Below are positions 48,478-60,767 of a stretch of 64,000 nt of DNA, piece after piece. This DNA is from Rhytidiadelphus loreus (Eukaryota > Streptophyta > Bryopsida > Hypnales > Hylocomiaceae): NCBI GenBank assembly GCA_947034895.1, contig OX344762.1:27074760-27138759 (forward strand), written 5' to 3'. Position numbers and translations under genes: made by a program. The notes beneath the pieces are model-generated. The model was not told where the DNA came from. It made no database searches and saw nothing but the letters and a program-made list of their open reading frames with translations. Numbering within the stretch: the stretch's first letter is position 1; every line of letters starts with the position of its first letter.

Positions 48478-50432
48478 GAAGCCAAAATTTACTGGCTAAA
48501 AGAACCCAACTACCAACAGTTTGGGTTTTCCAGGTTTGGTGATGTTGCAGAATCATGCAGCTTCATTGGTATCCTCCCTTGTTTCTAATACAAGGTTGTA
48601 TTGCTTTTGTACAGTGTACAATGCTTTCAGGAGATTACATTGTTTTAGATATTTCTGTACAGTATTTGTATGTCATTAGGGGGTGCTCCAAAACTTGTGG
48701 GCACTTCTCAAAAGACAGTCACATCACTCTCAATTTTTGGGAGGATCATCTTCACATTCTTTGTAACTTGTTATTACCATGTAACATGTAGGATCTGAAA
48801 TACCAAGATACTTGTCTGTGTTTATCTATGCAGAAAATATGGTGATTAGAATGTCTATGTAGGATTAGAGGGAGCAGAAACGAAGTTCAAAATGTTGGCG
48901 CTGTTCACTTTCTCTTGGTCATTGGTTGGTTTGAAACTATGTGCATTAAGAATCTTACCGTTGTACTACGTATCTTGTTTCTGGACTTCGCAAAAGAACC
49001 TAAGTCGACTACCATCCTTTGAAGTCCTTCCCTATTTGTATTATTATCGGTGCTGACCGATTGGCAGGGATACTCGCACATACCGTAAATTGAAAATTAA
49101 TGCTAGCCCCTAAGTCAACCTTATCTACATAAAAATGATTTGATAAAATGCTTTAAGAACTATCAACGTCCGTTCTGGAAGATATTGAAACAAAAAGTAC
49201 ACCTGAAACCAGAAAATGAACACAAAACACCAGTCCAAGATACATCACTCAAAAGAGAGAAATCCTAAAACAAAACTGGCTTCCACACTTGGAGACACTT
49301 TCCTAGCATAAAAACCAAGGATTCTGGTTTTAAGGTAATTGTCATATCCAGGTACCATTACATGGCCATTTACACATCATATTCATTCGGAACCACTCCC
49401 TAATGCTGAGTTTTTTCAGACACCTATGCTCTCCAGGGATGGTCAATATGAGGAAAAGTTAAGTCCATCACACCCTTGGTTCCATCGAAGTGAAACACTC
49501 TACTAAGGGTGCTAGTAAGTCCTCAATGTCGATAAACTGTTTTGAAAAGCAAGACCTGCTTGCCTTTTGGACTACCTTGTTCCTAAAAGAGTATCTCGAT
49601 TTGTGATCCTTGCACTTGTACCTTTTTAACATTCGTCTTGTAAGGTCGGAGGACACAAGAATTTGTATTTGTACAGTACAACTGCATCGAATAGGTGGTT
49701 ATTGTTTGACATCATTCTCCTTGGAATCTCTGATTCCCATCTCCAACTCTGTGGGTCCACTTTGCTGCAAGGATTCAACATCTAGTTGGGTCATCACAAG
49801 TACAACAGAAAACTGCAAAACTCTAAACCAAAGCTACATCGTTCCAGCTAGGTCATCACAAGCACAATCTAAGCTATTGAGTGTACTCCATGAGTAAATG
49901 AAACGCCGAAGTGGCGTGCCATTGAGTAATTTCGCTTTTGTTAAATTATGTAGCTGGGGACCAACCATCAAGAAGCTTTTGAGCGATTGGTAATTCAAGT
50001 AAGAATAGGCTAGTCAAAAGTGGCCAACATAAGATCCAAAGCGTAGTAAACGATGCTCACCAATAGGTACACACTAACACATAGTGATCATAGTGTATTA
50101 TAGGCCTATGAAAGAGTCTGTCATGCAATAAACAGTGCTGGCCTTATAATAACGGAGATCCTTCTAGGAAATCTCGAGTCTAAAGAAGTGCATCACATTC
50201 TTGAGTAACATGCAAGTTCTCAACGGTCGAGAAAAGGTGAGTTCTCACAAAAGCTAGAGGATGTTAAATGGATCCCTCTCCCTGTTGTCAAAAGTTACTA
50301 AATCAGAAGACACGGCAATACAAACAAGGCGACTTTCAATGGGGTATATTTAGCAACTGAAGTGGGGGAAATCTAACGAATGCATTACCTTGGGAATTTC
50401 AAAGGGTCTTATGTTTCTCCATCCCAAGAATG
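48478..50432. other. Spacer between F-box gene and transporter
   Basis: This contains convergent 3' UTR regions of the two flanking genes. A minus-strand open frame at 49468-49656 (62 codons, Lys/Arg-rich) matches nothing I recognise. There are no other supportable features. Confidence 0.45.
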
Positions 50433-53400
50433 TTACGTTACCTGTGACCCCAGCGTAATAATTGAATGAATTTTACAAACAGAACATCGCAATACACTGT
50501 GAAACCACACAACTTAGAAGTAAAAATGGAGCACATGCCAAGTTTTAGCAGAACTAACCTTGTGCTTGATAGTCGTGTTAGAGAGACCCAGAAGCCCCTG
50601 CCTCTCCTCAGCGGACTTATTGGCGGCTGCCAAAGCGGCATCCTTGAGTTTCTGTGAATTGTACATATATACGCCAACAATCGCTGCTCGCACACAGAAG
50701 TGCCGACAATAAATTCTTGGGAATATAAAAAATTGATATCACACAGATTTATCTAACTAATAAGATCCAAAGTGAAAACTCATGGTAAACTTCAAGTCCA
50801 GTACATTAGACATAACCAGAGCTAAGTAAACGTGTACTAACCCTCAACAAGGAAACTTTGCAAATAACTCAAAATATTCATGTCACCAGCCTACTACCAA
50901 AGCGCATGTGGACTTTGGTCTTCTTTATTGTAGAAGAGTTAACAACAATCAATACCGGTAGTCACTTACCGATCACATAACCGAAGATATTGATGGTTGT
51001 GAGTTTTGTATCCGCAAACAGGTACACAGAGACGAGCACCACGACCCAGTCCTTGATTACTCCGGCAACGCGAATGGTGAGAGCACTTGTGTGAGAGATC
51101 ACCAAAAACACCGATACATTCAAAGCAAACGTGCAAAGAGCGTTGAGGGTCATAATGACTGGATCAAAGTGCCATTGCGTTGCTGCATCCATCTTAGGCT
51201 TCTCCAAGACCAGCCATGGTACGAAGAGGCAAACGGCGCTGCATGGAACGCCAATTCAACGTTAGCGAGAAGAGTGCGAACAGCAAACAACGACAATGCC
51301 AAAAAAACTCAGTCTAAGCACATGACGCAAAGAGTAAATTTAACCAAAAATTTACCACACGCATGATATTTAGGATACCAAGCATATGGAGGCCGAGTAA
51401 TCACCAACCTGCAGGGGCTGACATAATACATCATAGTTATAGGGTCCATCTTCAGTCCTTTCCTCTTCAGAAGAAGCTCAATAAAAATCAAGCGAAATGC
51501 CTCGCCCACGACTCCTCCCATCATGTATACGACACCTATCCAATTGAAGTTGACTTCTCCATATGAAGCGATCAGTACGCCACCACTTATCACCGACATG
51601 GTGCCCATCATCTTCATACTCAGCTCTTCCAAGCCAAACGATGCCCCAAGCAGAAACACAGCCACAGGCACTGCACAGAACCATGTTTCCATCAGAGGGT
51701 TCGCAAAAAGGAATACAAAGAGTCTTTCTGTAATTTCATATTTTTTCATGTTTTTTAAGTATATTCTTAATTCTACAAAGAAAAATGTGGAGTGCAGTAT
51801 TGAATGGAAGCGTGCATCTAAATAAAGCAAGATGGACTTACTGATAGCTTTCAGCATCTGGGCGAATGACACGGAGATATACAAGTAGGACGTGTTGCCA
51901 AGCCAAAGCGTCAGCGCAAATGTTGCTCCAATAGGGAGAACAGAAGATACGTAACTGTAAAACCAGCCCCATTCACAAGTGTTATAACTACATTGACTAC
52001 AAACATCAAAAACGATGCACACAATTTCACTACACTTCTTTGATTCAGTTTCTTCAAGGTGTACACAATACAGGTGCAAATTAGAATTTAGCCGCTAAAA
52101 GACCAAAGTTTCATGGTTTTAAAGCGATCAATTCTATTGATCATATTGTCAAAAATATAATTCAGATGGGTCTAGGTTTTATATCAAAGATGGAGTTGGG
52201 GGAGGGGTTCGACTAACATCAGTCTAGCCATTGGATCCACATCAGTCTCGCAGTCTGGCGATACATGTAAACTTAGCCTAAATGGAACGTTGGGCAACCC
52301 TAATGTTAACATGTGTGTTTCCATGATTAACTGAAGTTCTCAACTGCGAAGGATTACCATAGGAAGACAAACTACCTCCAAAACTTGCAAAAGGTTCGTA
52401 GGGGTCAGCAAGGCTCACATGTCATAGGTCATGCCCTGCTTCAGCTTCACCCACTGGTGTCATAGCACACCACCCAAGTCTGTCAGCTACTGTTTCTGTC
52501 CCTCCCTCTCAAGCTTGCTGCAAATAGTGTACTCTCATTCAAGCTGAAAGGTAATAATAATCGATATTCCACTCAATTAATTGAAACCAGTGACGAAATA
52601 AATCAAAGGAACCTGCAACCTTATGAAAAAAACATACTCGCAAATGCTTATGGCAAAAATCAAAGTAGCAGCCCATACCTCGAACACTCTGACCACCAGA
52701 AAGCAGAGCAACGTTGAAAACACCATGTGCAGGAGGGTCAGGCCAACAGGGTAAGGGAAGTTGAATTTACTGTCCGACAACACCCACTACCCACATTCAA
52801 CAGAGAAAATTAGGTCAGAAACCGAGTGCACATCCAAGAACCCTATCGTGCCCAGGAAAGCGTTAGGGCTTGCAATGAAATGCAATCAGTAACAACTGAG
52901 TTCCACTGTAATGAAAAAATTTGCATCTAATCCAAAGGCAATGCTGATTACAACATACCTTTAGATGACTAAATTTATCACACGCTCTACTCAAGACATC
53001 GAACTCTTGAATTTGTAAATGCATACAAGACTCACATACCAATTCCATAACACGATATGTATTAAATAAAAAACACTCAAAATTTCCATTTCCTGTTATC
53101 AATAAAACCTCAATCAATCAACACACACAAGCTCAATGCACTCTTCAAGACTTTGAAAGCCATTGAACACTAAAGTCACAGCACAACAGAAAGACGCTCA
53201 TCACATCCAGAGTAACTTTGCCCCAAAATTCAAGAAGCATTAGGGTTTGCAAAGAAACGCAACCAGCAAAAAGTGAATTTCGATGCACTGAGAAAAATGC
53301 AGCTAATCCACAGGCCATGCTAATTACAACATACTTTAGAGGACTAAACCTACAACACGCTCTACTCACGACATCAAACTTACGAATTCGTGAATGCAAC

Positions 53401-53711
53401 CAAAATTCAATGCACAAATTCCAGACCTCAATATGTTCAAAAAAATACTCAAATTTTCGTTTCTCGTTACAGTTATAAGCTGAATTCGTTTACAAAACAC
53501 ACAAAATCAATCCACTCTTCCAAATTCTGCGACCCATTGACAAAGTATGATCCGCAAGGAACGAACCCAAGAAAGAGAACAGAGGCACCTTGTTGAAGAA
53601 AATTTGGCCGCTGGAGAGCAGAATGTAGACAAGGAGATATGTGTACATGAGCAGCAGCTGCTTCTTGTTGGAGCCTGGCACTGCAGCACTGGCAGCCATC
53701 TCCTCGGCCAT
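50433..53711 (-). CDS. Probable sugar-phosphate/phosphate translocator (TPT/NST family, At3g14410-like)
   Basis: A membrane antiporter-family protein of the drug/metabolite transporter superfamily, probably Golgi or plastid-envelope; the substrate is unassigned. Exons: 53589-53711, 52679-52786, 52419-52453, 51842-51954, 51409-51670, 50970-51238, 50559-50683, 50433-50441. Phases close, giving 347 residues. The start MAEEMAASAAV is followed by TM1 (LLVYILLSSGQIFFNK) and WVLSDSKFNFPYPVGLTLLH. A 35-bp micro-exon encodes WVKLKQGMTYD. Then come VLPIGATFALTLWLGNTSYL, FAQMLKAIMPVAVFLLG, NWIGVVYMMGGVVGEAFRLI, PITMMYYVSPCSAVCLFVPW, FALNVSVFLVISHTSALTIR, AGVIKDWVVVLVS and a cytosolic tail ending in a Lys-rich segment. 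About ten TM segments are expected. It follows Arabidopsis At3g14410 almost motif for motif. The last exon adds only VT and the stop and is the least certain. Confidence 0.9.
52863..53525 (-). repeat. ~375-bp tandem duplication inside intron 1 of the transporter gene
   Basis: Unit 52863-53150 recurs at 53238-53525. Shared blocks in order are AGCnTTAGGGnTTGCAA, CTAATCCAnAGGC, TGATTACAACATAC-TTTAGA, CACGCTCTACTCA-GACATC, ACTCAAA-TTTC and CACTCTTC. Identity looks around 70-75% by eye. Minus-strand open frames in both copies (FDVLSRACDKFS and FDVVSRACCRFS) reflect the duplication and are not genes. Confidence 0.7.
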
Positions 53712-55243
53712 TCTCAATTGGTTTTGTTTCCGCTATGGAGAGACTGACACCAGCAACGATCCACTTGCGAAAAATTCTGTTTTGCAAAACTTAGGTTCGG
53801 AGGAAGGAGAGAGAGACAGTCTCAATGCGAGAGAGACGAAATCAGTAATGGAAGTGATGCAAATTGAAGAAGGCTGCTACAGCTTGTTTGTGTGCGTCCT
53901 CGTGACAACGTTCTCGGGAACTTTGTCACTCATGCACCTGGCGGTGTGAACGCGATTCTTTTTATCTCATCCGTCTGGCAGTGTGAACACGATTCATTTC
54001 TATCTCATCCAACACGATTTTTTTATTATTGATTATTTCTTTACGATGGTATTACTGCCACTTTTTCAAACTTCAAAGTCCTTCTGCAGCTTCTCTATGT
54101 GAATGAAATTTTTTATAATTAGTTTTTCAGAGACTTGATCTTAAGTCTCTTATAAGTCATGAAAATTTCAAATTATTATTGATTTTTGAATAAAAAGTGA
54201 AAAAAATCCATAGTAAATGTAAAAATATGCTTCAAATATGTGAAATTTTTTCCATAGGTATACAATATAGTGTAATCATGGTGTAAGTCAATTTCCCTTA
54301 TCATTCTAAAATTTTAAAAAATAGCTATTCATGGAGGAATGAAAATAAATAAAAAATTAAACTTTCAAATTAGAGTAGAAACTAAACTTGATGAGTTTCA
54401 TTGTATTATTTGGTTTCAAAAAAGATAATTTTTGTGGCTAAAATTTAGATAAAGAAAAAAAAAATTAAAATTGCCAAAATACATAGAAATTGCACAAGTG
54501 ATACATAAATTTTCTATTTTTGCATATAGGAAAGTCAACAATATCTTAAGGAAGGAACATCTAACATCTTGTTTTGAAATTGGGTACAAGCAACCATTAC
54601 ATGCTTTTTTCCTACTGTAGAGGGTTGTGAGTTCCCATCTCCAAAACCCGCCAAAACCCACCAAAATCCGCCGTTCGCAAGCTGCACTGACCTAGCCAAG
54701 CGATTGCCAGGTCACTATTTTTTTTTATTCTTTATTTAAAAAATAAATAAATTTAACTTTGTTTTTCATTTTAAGGATTTTAAATTTTTTTTTTTTTTTT
54801 TGAAAAATAAATAAATCTGACATCAGCATACAATGAGACCGGGAGAGCGAAGTTGGGAACAAGACTCAAACGGCCCTCCGACCCCCGCGGATCTCATCTA
54901 ATGCCTTCCCAAAATATTGTTTCAATTGAAAGAAAGTTTTTCTTCATCCTTAAGGCTTCCTTGATATCTCATTCAAAGAACATAGATTAAACATCTCTTC
55001 AGAAATTTTAGGATTAGCTATGGAACAACAAAGCCCTATCTCCAATGAAAGTAATTAACCAAAAATTATTAGATCCCAAGATGAGTAGATGCATTCTTTG
55101 TTTCAACAATTTCATAATTTGAATTCATAGAATAATTTTAGCCCTCAACATCCTTCTTAGATTAAGAAGTTTGACTCAAATGTTAGATACTCACTAGGAT
55201 TGAAAGCTGTTGGATTGAAATTTGATGTAAGAATTTCCTTGAC

Positions 55244-55564
55244 GGGGAATTTTGTTGAAATGGCAGTATTCCATGTGTCATTTTTAGACCACCTAGTCTA
55301 AACCATAAAAGTGACATCTAAAATAGGTATAGATTTTAGACATCTTAGACTTATATAGATTTCAAAAATCTAGGATTGGTGTAGATTTCAAACTGCATAG
55401 TTTGAATTGTGAAAGTGTCATCTATGATACATGTAAATTTCAGACATCTAAGAATGATATAGATTTTAAAAATCTAGGATAGTTGTACATTTCAGACCAC
55501 CCAGTTTGAATTGTAAAAACTGTCAAAGTTGCAAACTTTTGCCATTTTAATGAAATTGCCCATC
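55244..55564. mobile_element. 321-bp TIR element (MITE), copy 2
   Basis: The left end GGGGAATTTTGTTGAAATGG plus CAGTATTCC and the complement of the right end (GATGGGCAATTTCATTAAAA plus TGGCAAAAG) resemble the termini of 39742-39982 (CAATTTCGTTAAAATGGCGGTATTC). The interior differs; it is made of ~103-bp tandem units. Confidence 0.55.
55288..55526. repeat. ~103-bp tandem repeat inside the TIR element
   Basis: The order GACCACC-AGT-T-AA, GTGACATCTA/GTGTCATCTA, TAGATTT-AGACATCT-AGA, ATATAGATTT, AAAATCTAGGAT, GTACATTTCA recurs in about 2.3 copies between 55288 and 55526. Confidence 0.65.
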
Positions 55565-55974
55565 TTGCTAGAATTGGTTCTAAAAACAATTATATAAATA
55601 TTTCATTACTTTTAATTTGGGGGGATCCAACCATTAGTTTTTTTAGCTGTTTTGGTGGAGTCTATTGTCTTAGATTTCAAAGGAAAACACCATATTTATT
55701 GTGAAATCATGCATAATGATTGTTGACAGCTCCAAAACAAGTTTCATTAGCATTGCAGCAACGCTTGGAGTCAGAGTGCCATTGGCAGATCGAAGTCCTA
55801 CAAAAGAATACTCAACCCAACACATTGAAAAACAGGGAGAAACAGAGAATCAAAGGAATAGATCGATGCAAGAAATATGCCGAGAAACACTTAGAATTAT
55901 GGCACAAGCAAGAACGAGTTTGCGAGATGGGACTCAAACATTCAGGGACACAATAATCTCATGCAGCTAGATTC

Positions 55975-56325
55975 CATTCCTCATTATCCTCAAAAATGAT
56001 TCCAACACAATTAAAATGCTTCTTCTGCATCCTAAGATTCAAAGTTTGACTCAAAGATCGAGTAAGCAGACACTCTGCTTCGTCTGCATCCTCAGTTTCA
56101 AATAGAACGCCAGTTAGTACGAGAGATCGAAGGCTTTCAAGGTAAGATAGAAGCAAGCCCTCTGAAAGAGTTCTTCTCAACAACACCGGCAGTGTTGATA
56201 ACCAGAATTGTAGAATAATTATAATTGCAATCAGTTGATGCAGTTCCCTCTGTCACAGGTGAAGCTGGAAGATTTGGGCTTCAGATTGAGCGAGGCTACG
56301 ACAAATGTTGTTGTACTGATGGAAC
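55975..56325 (-). pseudogene. Duplicated 3'-end fragment of the alpha-kinase gene
   Basis: This matches 56590-56908 (last coding bases plus 3' UTR of the kinase gene) block by block: CGCCAGTTAGTA, CGAAGGCTTTCAAGGTA, GnCAACACCnGCAnTGTT, CACAGGTGAAGCTGGAAGAT, TTGGGCTTCAGATT, GGCTACGACAAATGTTGTTG. On the minus strand it still encodes YNNICRSL, then a 4-bp insertion shifts the frame to a stop. The fragment starts within the zinc-binding segment, so it cannot make a kinase. Confidence 0.75.
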
Positions 56326-56824
56326 AGTAAGAATGGCATGTGCACATGATTATCAAGGACGAGATTGTGATCATCAGGACGAGGACATTTCATATCAGCG
56401 TGTAGCCCTAAATTAAATATCATAATTATTCAGAACCGTACTTTGAACTTCAATCATGAGAAATTAATGCATATCACCACAGAGTTCAGTACCCTGAAAC
56501 AAAACAAATGCATTTCACCAGACTTCCATGCCCTCAGGAGATAAATAAAAACAGCAAAACCATCGAGGAACTGTACAGACTTACAATGTCAGATTCAGTT
56601 CCTTATTCTCCCCAAAACGATTCCCACACTGCAATGCTGATAGGGCGCCAAGAAATCAGTGCATCAGATGTTTCTAAATGAATGCCAGTTAGTATGTACT
56701 TGAGGCTGCGGGTTCAGATGAGAGAAGGCTTTCAAGGTACGACAGAAAAGTCCTAAATAGTCCTTAGCTACAACGCCCGCAATGTTCACGACCAGATCGA
56801 GTTGCAGATTCATAGTTCATGCAG

Positions 56825-59800
56825 TCAATTGATGACACTGCCCGCACAGGTGAAACTGGAAGATTTGGGCTTCAGATTCAGGCTACGACAAATGTTGTTG
56901 CACTGATGGGTTTCAAAGAAGCTGTCCATTCCTGCAGTGCTCCAGTTGGTCTTGGTCCTCGCGTAGCGGTAGACATGCTTGCAGTGAACCGCAGGATCAC
57001 ACAACATGAACACTTTCTTCCCTTTGGAGTCCTCCACCTGCACGCCTTGCAAGTCGGTCACCATGAGCAAACCATTGGAGCGTTGGTATGTCCAGTGAGA
57101 GAAGGCGTGCAGAGTGGCCGCGTACTCCTTGGTGTTCACATAATTCACGTTGTTGCTGTACCGAATCCATGTCCCTTCCAACCACTTTTCCATGTTGTAA
57201 TATGTTGAAACTCCCACCTGGAGCACCGAAACCGCCGTGAACTGCACGGTCTTGTAGTCCGTGAGCCCCGATAACCTGTGTCAAAACAACAAGATAGAGC
57301 GATCATTCAAAAGGCAGTCGAGGTACTGGCTAGATTGAAATGGTCAGGAATTGATCAGCCAATACTAATTGAATTTCGAAATACCAAAATAGAAAATGCA
57401 AGAATTAATTCAGGTATTTGTTTGCTTTGCTTGCGAAGTTCTTTCACGCCTCGAGGGCCGGACGGGAGCAGTAGTTACTTCTTCAGTTCCTGGTTGAAGT
57501 GCTCGGCCATGAACGCTGCGACTGTCTGCACCTCCATTTGCTCACGATATGCCTCCATGGTGTGCACCTTGCTGACATCCTCTCCAATAAGCACCTTGAA
57601 TCTTTTCACTACCATCTTTCTGTAATGTTCAAATGTGTGCATATTCACACCATCAAACATGCCAATAAACACCCAAGTTTATTACATCCAGATCATGCGT
57701 GTTAACAACAAAACTGAAATAAGGTATCATTCTATGAAATCATTCTTTTTGCGAGCTCTGAACGTTAAGACCAAGATCGTGATGATATTGGGAATGAGCA
57801 AACTCCAGCTCCCAATGAATTGATAGAATTCTAATTGTACAAAAAGCCGAAGCACATATTGATCAAAAGGTATGAAGATGGATCTGAGTACCTGATATCC
57901 TGCAATGTTCACTTGATCTGAGCCTACTATCCAGGAGATCTATGTACTCACCTTGGTGGTTTCCATAGCGACTTGTGCACTTGTGCGTAATATGGCCACC
58001 TCACGTTCCCTTCATCCGTGAAAGGTCTTCGTGCAATCTTTACTTTTGAAGCAGGCGTTCGCTCCAGCACCAACAATCCATTATTATCCACAATCTTGAA
58101 CAAAGTTTCCAAAGTTTCCGGGAGCCTGCAGAACTCAGGGAAATTGAAATAGAAAATTAGCTTCAATGACCATCAATTTCTACTGCCCAATTAACGAATT
58201 GAGAGGGTCGATCAACTGTGTTCTTACAGGTAACTGAATTGCACTGCTTGTTGCCAATTGATAGCGTTCCACTGTGGCTTCTCATTCTTCCATGCCACCG
58301 GCACATACCTGGGGACAGATGGACCTGCGGGATTTCCATGGAATTCACAGCAAAGTTATGCAAGGGAGGAAATTGAGGCAGGTGAATACATAAATTAAAT
58401 CCCCGCTGCAATAACAGGGGAATCTCTTCAATTCCTTGAAGAGAAAGTGAGGGAATACATACAAATCCTCTGCTCTATGGTCTCACAGTCTCCTGAGGGC
58501 GAGGGTTTGTGCAATTGCTTTAATCTTGAAATCAATCCATTCCTATCATAGTAATCGACGGAAACTAACTTGTGCATCTCATTTTTGGCAAGCAATCGAA
58601 AACTTGCAGATGGAATTGAAATTGCCTTACCTGAGCCACCGACTATTCGAGTGGAGACCGCGATACTCTTGCAAGAAGCACTCACCACGACCTCCAGCAG
58701 GTTACTCATGTTGCCAAGCTCCTCCTCTTGGATCCATCCCCCCTGAGGAGCGCGCTCTCGGAACACCTTCAACATCTTCTTCGTGGAGTCGTTGATATGA
58801 CAAAAGAGGTAGTACATGATCTGGCAGTCATAACGAAGAGCTGCCAGCAATTTGCTGATGTCCCGGCCCTTGGAGTCGCCGTTCGGGTAATTATCTCGCA
58901 CTCCGTAGTGAAATTCCTTGCCGTGGCAAGGGGCATCACCGATGTGAATGAGAACTCGAGTTTTGGAGCTCCAGCTTAGAGTTGCCACGCGCTCCAGCCC
59001 AGAGAACACGTCCTCGGGAGTGTCCCCACCCCCTGTTGCTTTCACTTTGGCTATTGCGGAGACGAATACGCTCTCAGGACCTGCGGAAATTTCCATAAAA
59101 TTCAAGACTAGTTTCAGATCAAATGGACGAAATTGGTAAAATTGCACCTGCCCTTGTCATCAAAGCCCCCCCTCCCCATTAACCCCACCCCCGGGTGCGT
59201 CTCAGTAGTGGCAATTGGAAAATTCCCAAAACTGTCGGTGAAGCCTGACCTTCGAAACTGTCGGTGAAGTCGCACTTCTCGGCTTCGTCTTGATCGTGCT
59301 CGGCGTAATCTCGGTATGGCACAAACGCCACGCGCAACTTCAGTTTGGGAAACGCCTTCTTGACGTCAGTTGCAATCTTTGGAACCAGATTCTTCACCTC
59401 AACGATCGATTTCTGCACAACGTACCAAATTTAGCGAATCTATGAGAAACTTTCACTTATTTAATGAAAGGGGCCTGAATACTCACTAGTAGGTATAGCT
59501 AGTTTACTTGCAAGCCGTTTAAGAACGTCAGATGAATTGGAGGCCTAAGAAAGAATTGGAAGATTACATGCATGCTGCCCGTCGCGTCCACCACGAAAGC
59601 CAGGTCGAGCTCCTGCGCTTGCTGAAGCATTTTCTTGAGCTCGAGTTGACGAATCCTCTCTTCCCTGCCCTTGTCCATGAGGAACAACTGCTCACTACCG
59701 ACGTTATGAACCGACCCCTCGCTCCATATTGTCGGCACATTGAAATCCCCCCCGGCGGAAACTTTGTACTCGCTGATGGTCAGATTCTCTAACCTCGCAA

Positions 59801-59975
59801 GCTGATGCTCCAGTTGTTCATTGCGCTTCTGAACGGCAGCAGAAGCAGAGCTCAGTCCCGAGGATCGACTGAGCCCTGCCTTTTCTAACTTCGCCAGCCG
59901 CTGCTCAAGCTCCTTGTTCCGCTCATGGACAGCGAGAGAAGCCGAACTCAAACCAGACAAATCGACCTCCTCCAT
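56825..59975 (-). CDS. VWA-domain alpha-kinase (VwkA-type atypical protein kinase)
   Basis: Exons: 59568-59975, 59250-59412, 58463-59080, 58228-58324, 57952-58125, 57479-57619, 56825-57275. Phases close from ATG to TGA, giving 683 residues. Residues ~1-75 are coiled coil with an internal repeat (GLSSASLAVHERNKELEQRL, later GLSSASAAVQKRNEQLEHQL). A VWA domain starts at DLAFVVDATGSM; the metal site is Asp130-x-Thr132-x-Ser134, with GGGDTPEDV and HIGDAPCHG completing it. The C-terminal alpha-kinase domain has ARRPFTDEGNVRWPYYA, MVVKRF (Lys492, likely ATP-contacting), FMAEHFNQELKK, EKWLEGTWIRYSNN, LHAFSHWTYQRSNGLLMV, DLQGV (Asp608) and LCDPAVH...FFETHQCNNICRSL, with His631, His657, Cys659 and Cys663 as zinc ligands. 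The order coiled coil, VWA, alpha-kinase is that of Dictyostelium VwkA, a regulator of myosin II. Substrates in plants are unknown. The C terminus is short after the zinc site. Confidence 0.9.
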
Positions 59976-60767
59976 AGCTCGATCTTGATGCCGACTCTAT
60001 CTCTACAATTTGGCACCAACGCTCATGCCTCGATCGTCCTCTTCAATCCAGTGCTGGACAGAAACACTAATTAAGCGAGAAGTCGACACCCCTGATCCCC
60101 ATCGATCTGAAGCTTGCAATTTCAGTGAAAGAAACTTCCTGGAACTGTCGGTTGGGTCGATCAGTCGGGCGCTCGATCAGTTACGTAAGCTAGTTACATC
60201 ACTGTGCCATGTATTAATAGTAGTCCAGCTACGCATCGATCAGATTGCACTGAACTGAATGGACTGATTTGCTCCATCATTCTGCGGAGTCTTCTAGATG
60301 TCGGTAAAGATCCATTTGCCGATCGATATGAGTTGGCTATCTTGTAACAGACAGTTTGAATTCCAGCAGGCGATTGCGAACCAGTCCTGCAGGATCTGTG
60401 AAGCAGGAGAGATGGAGAGCGCGTGGCACGGTGGCATGGGGGTAATGAGATGGAATATATGCAGACAGAGAATCTGCTAAAGTAAGTTAACCCATATTAT
60501 ATAACGGTGTTGGAAGCCCAATTTTGACCAAAACATGGGCTTTTTTTTGTGTGTATTTGACTTACTAAAAGTGCATGAAACGAGGTATAAAGTAGTAACA
60601 AGAGTTTGTATTCATGCTAAGGCAGATTCGATGAAACATGCCATTAACAATATAATTTGGATGGTTATAATTGTATCTCCTATATGTATGAGAAGCTATG
60701 AAATGATCACTTATTACACATTTGGTGTTGTAGTTGACCAAGATAAGGTTTAGATCTACGTTGAAAC

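Larger units (their letters stand above)
53712..56824. other. AT-rich spacer with TIR element and duplicated kinase 3' end
   Basis: The first 300 bp holds the transporter promoter. The poly-T/AT-rich stretch 54100-54800 shows nothing. TIR element copy 2 lies at 55244-55564, and the partial duplication of the alpha-kinase 3' end at 55975-56325. Plus-strand open frames at 55701-55970 match no family I know. Confidence 0.5.

Noticed and set aside
49468..49656. Minus-strand Lys/Arg-rich 62-codon open frame
   Set aside because: It looked like a possible retroelement remnant, but no conserved motif supports it.
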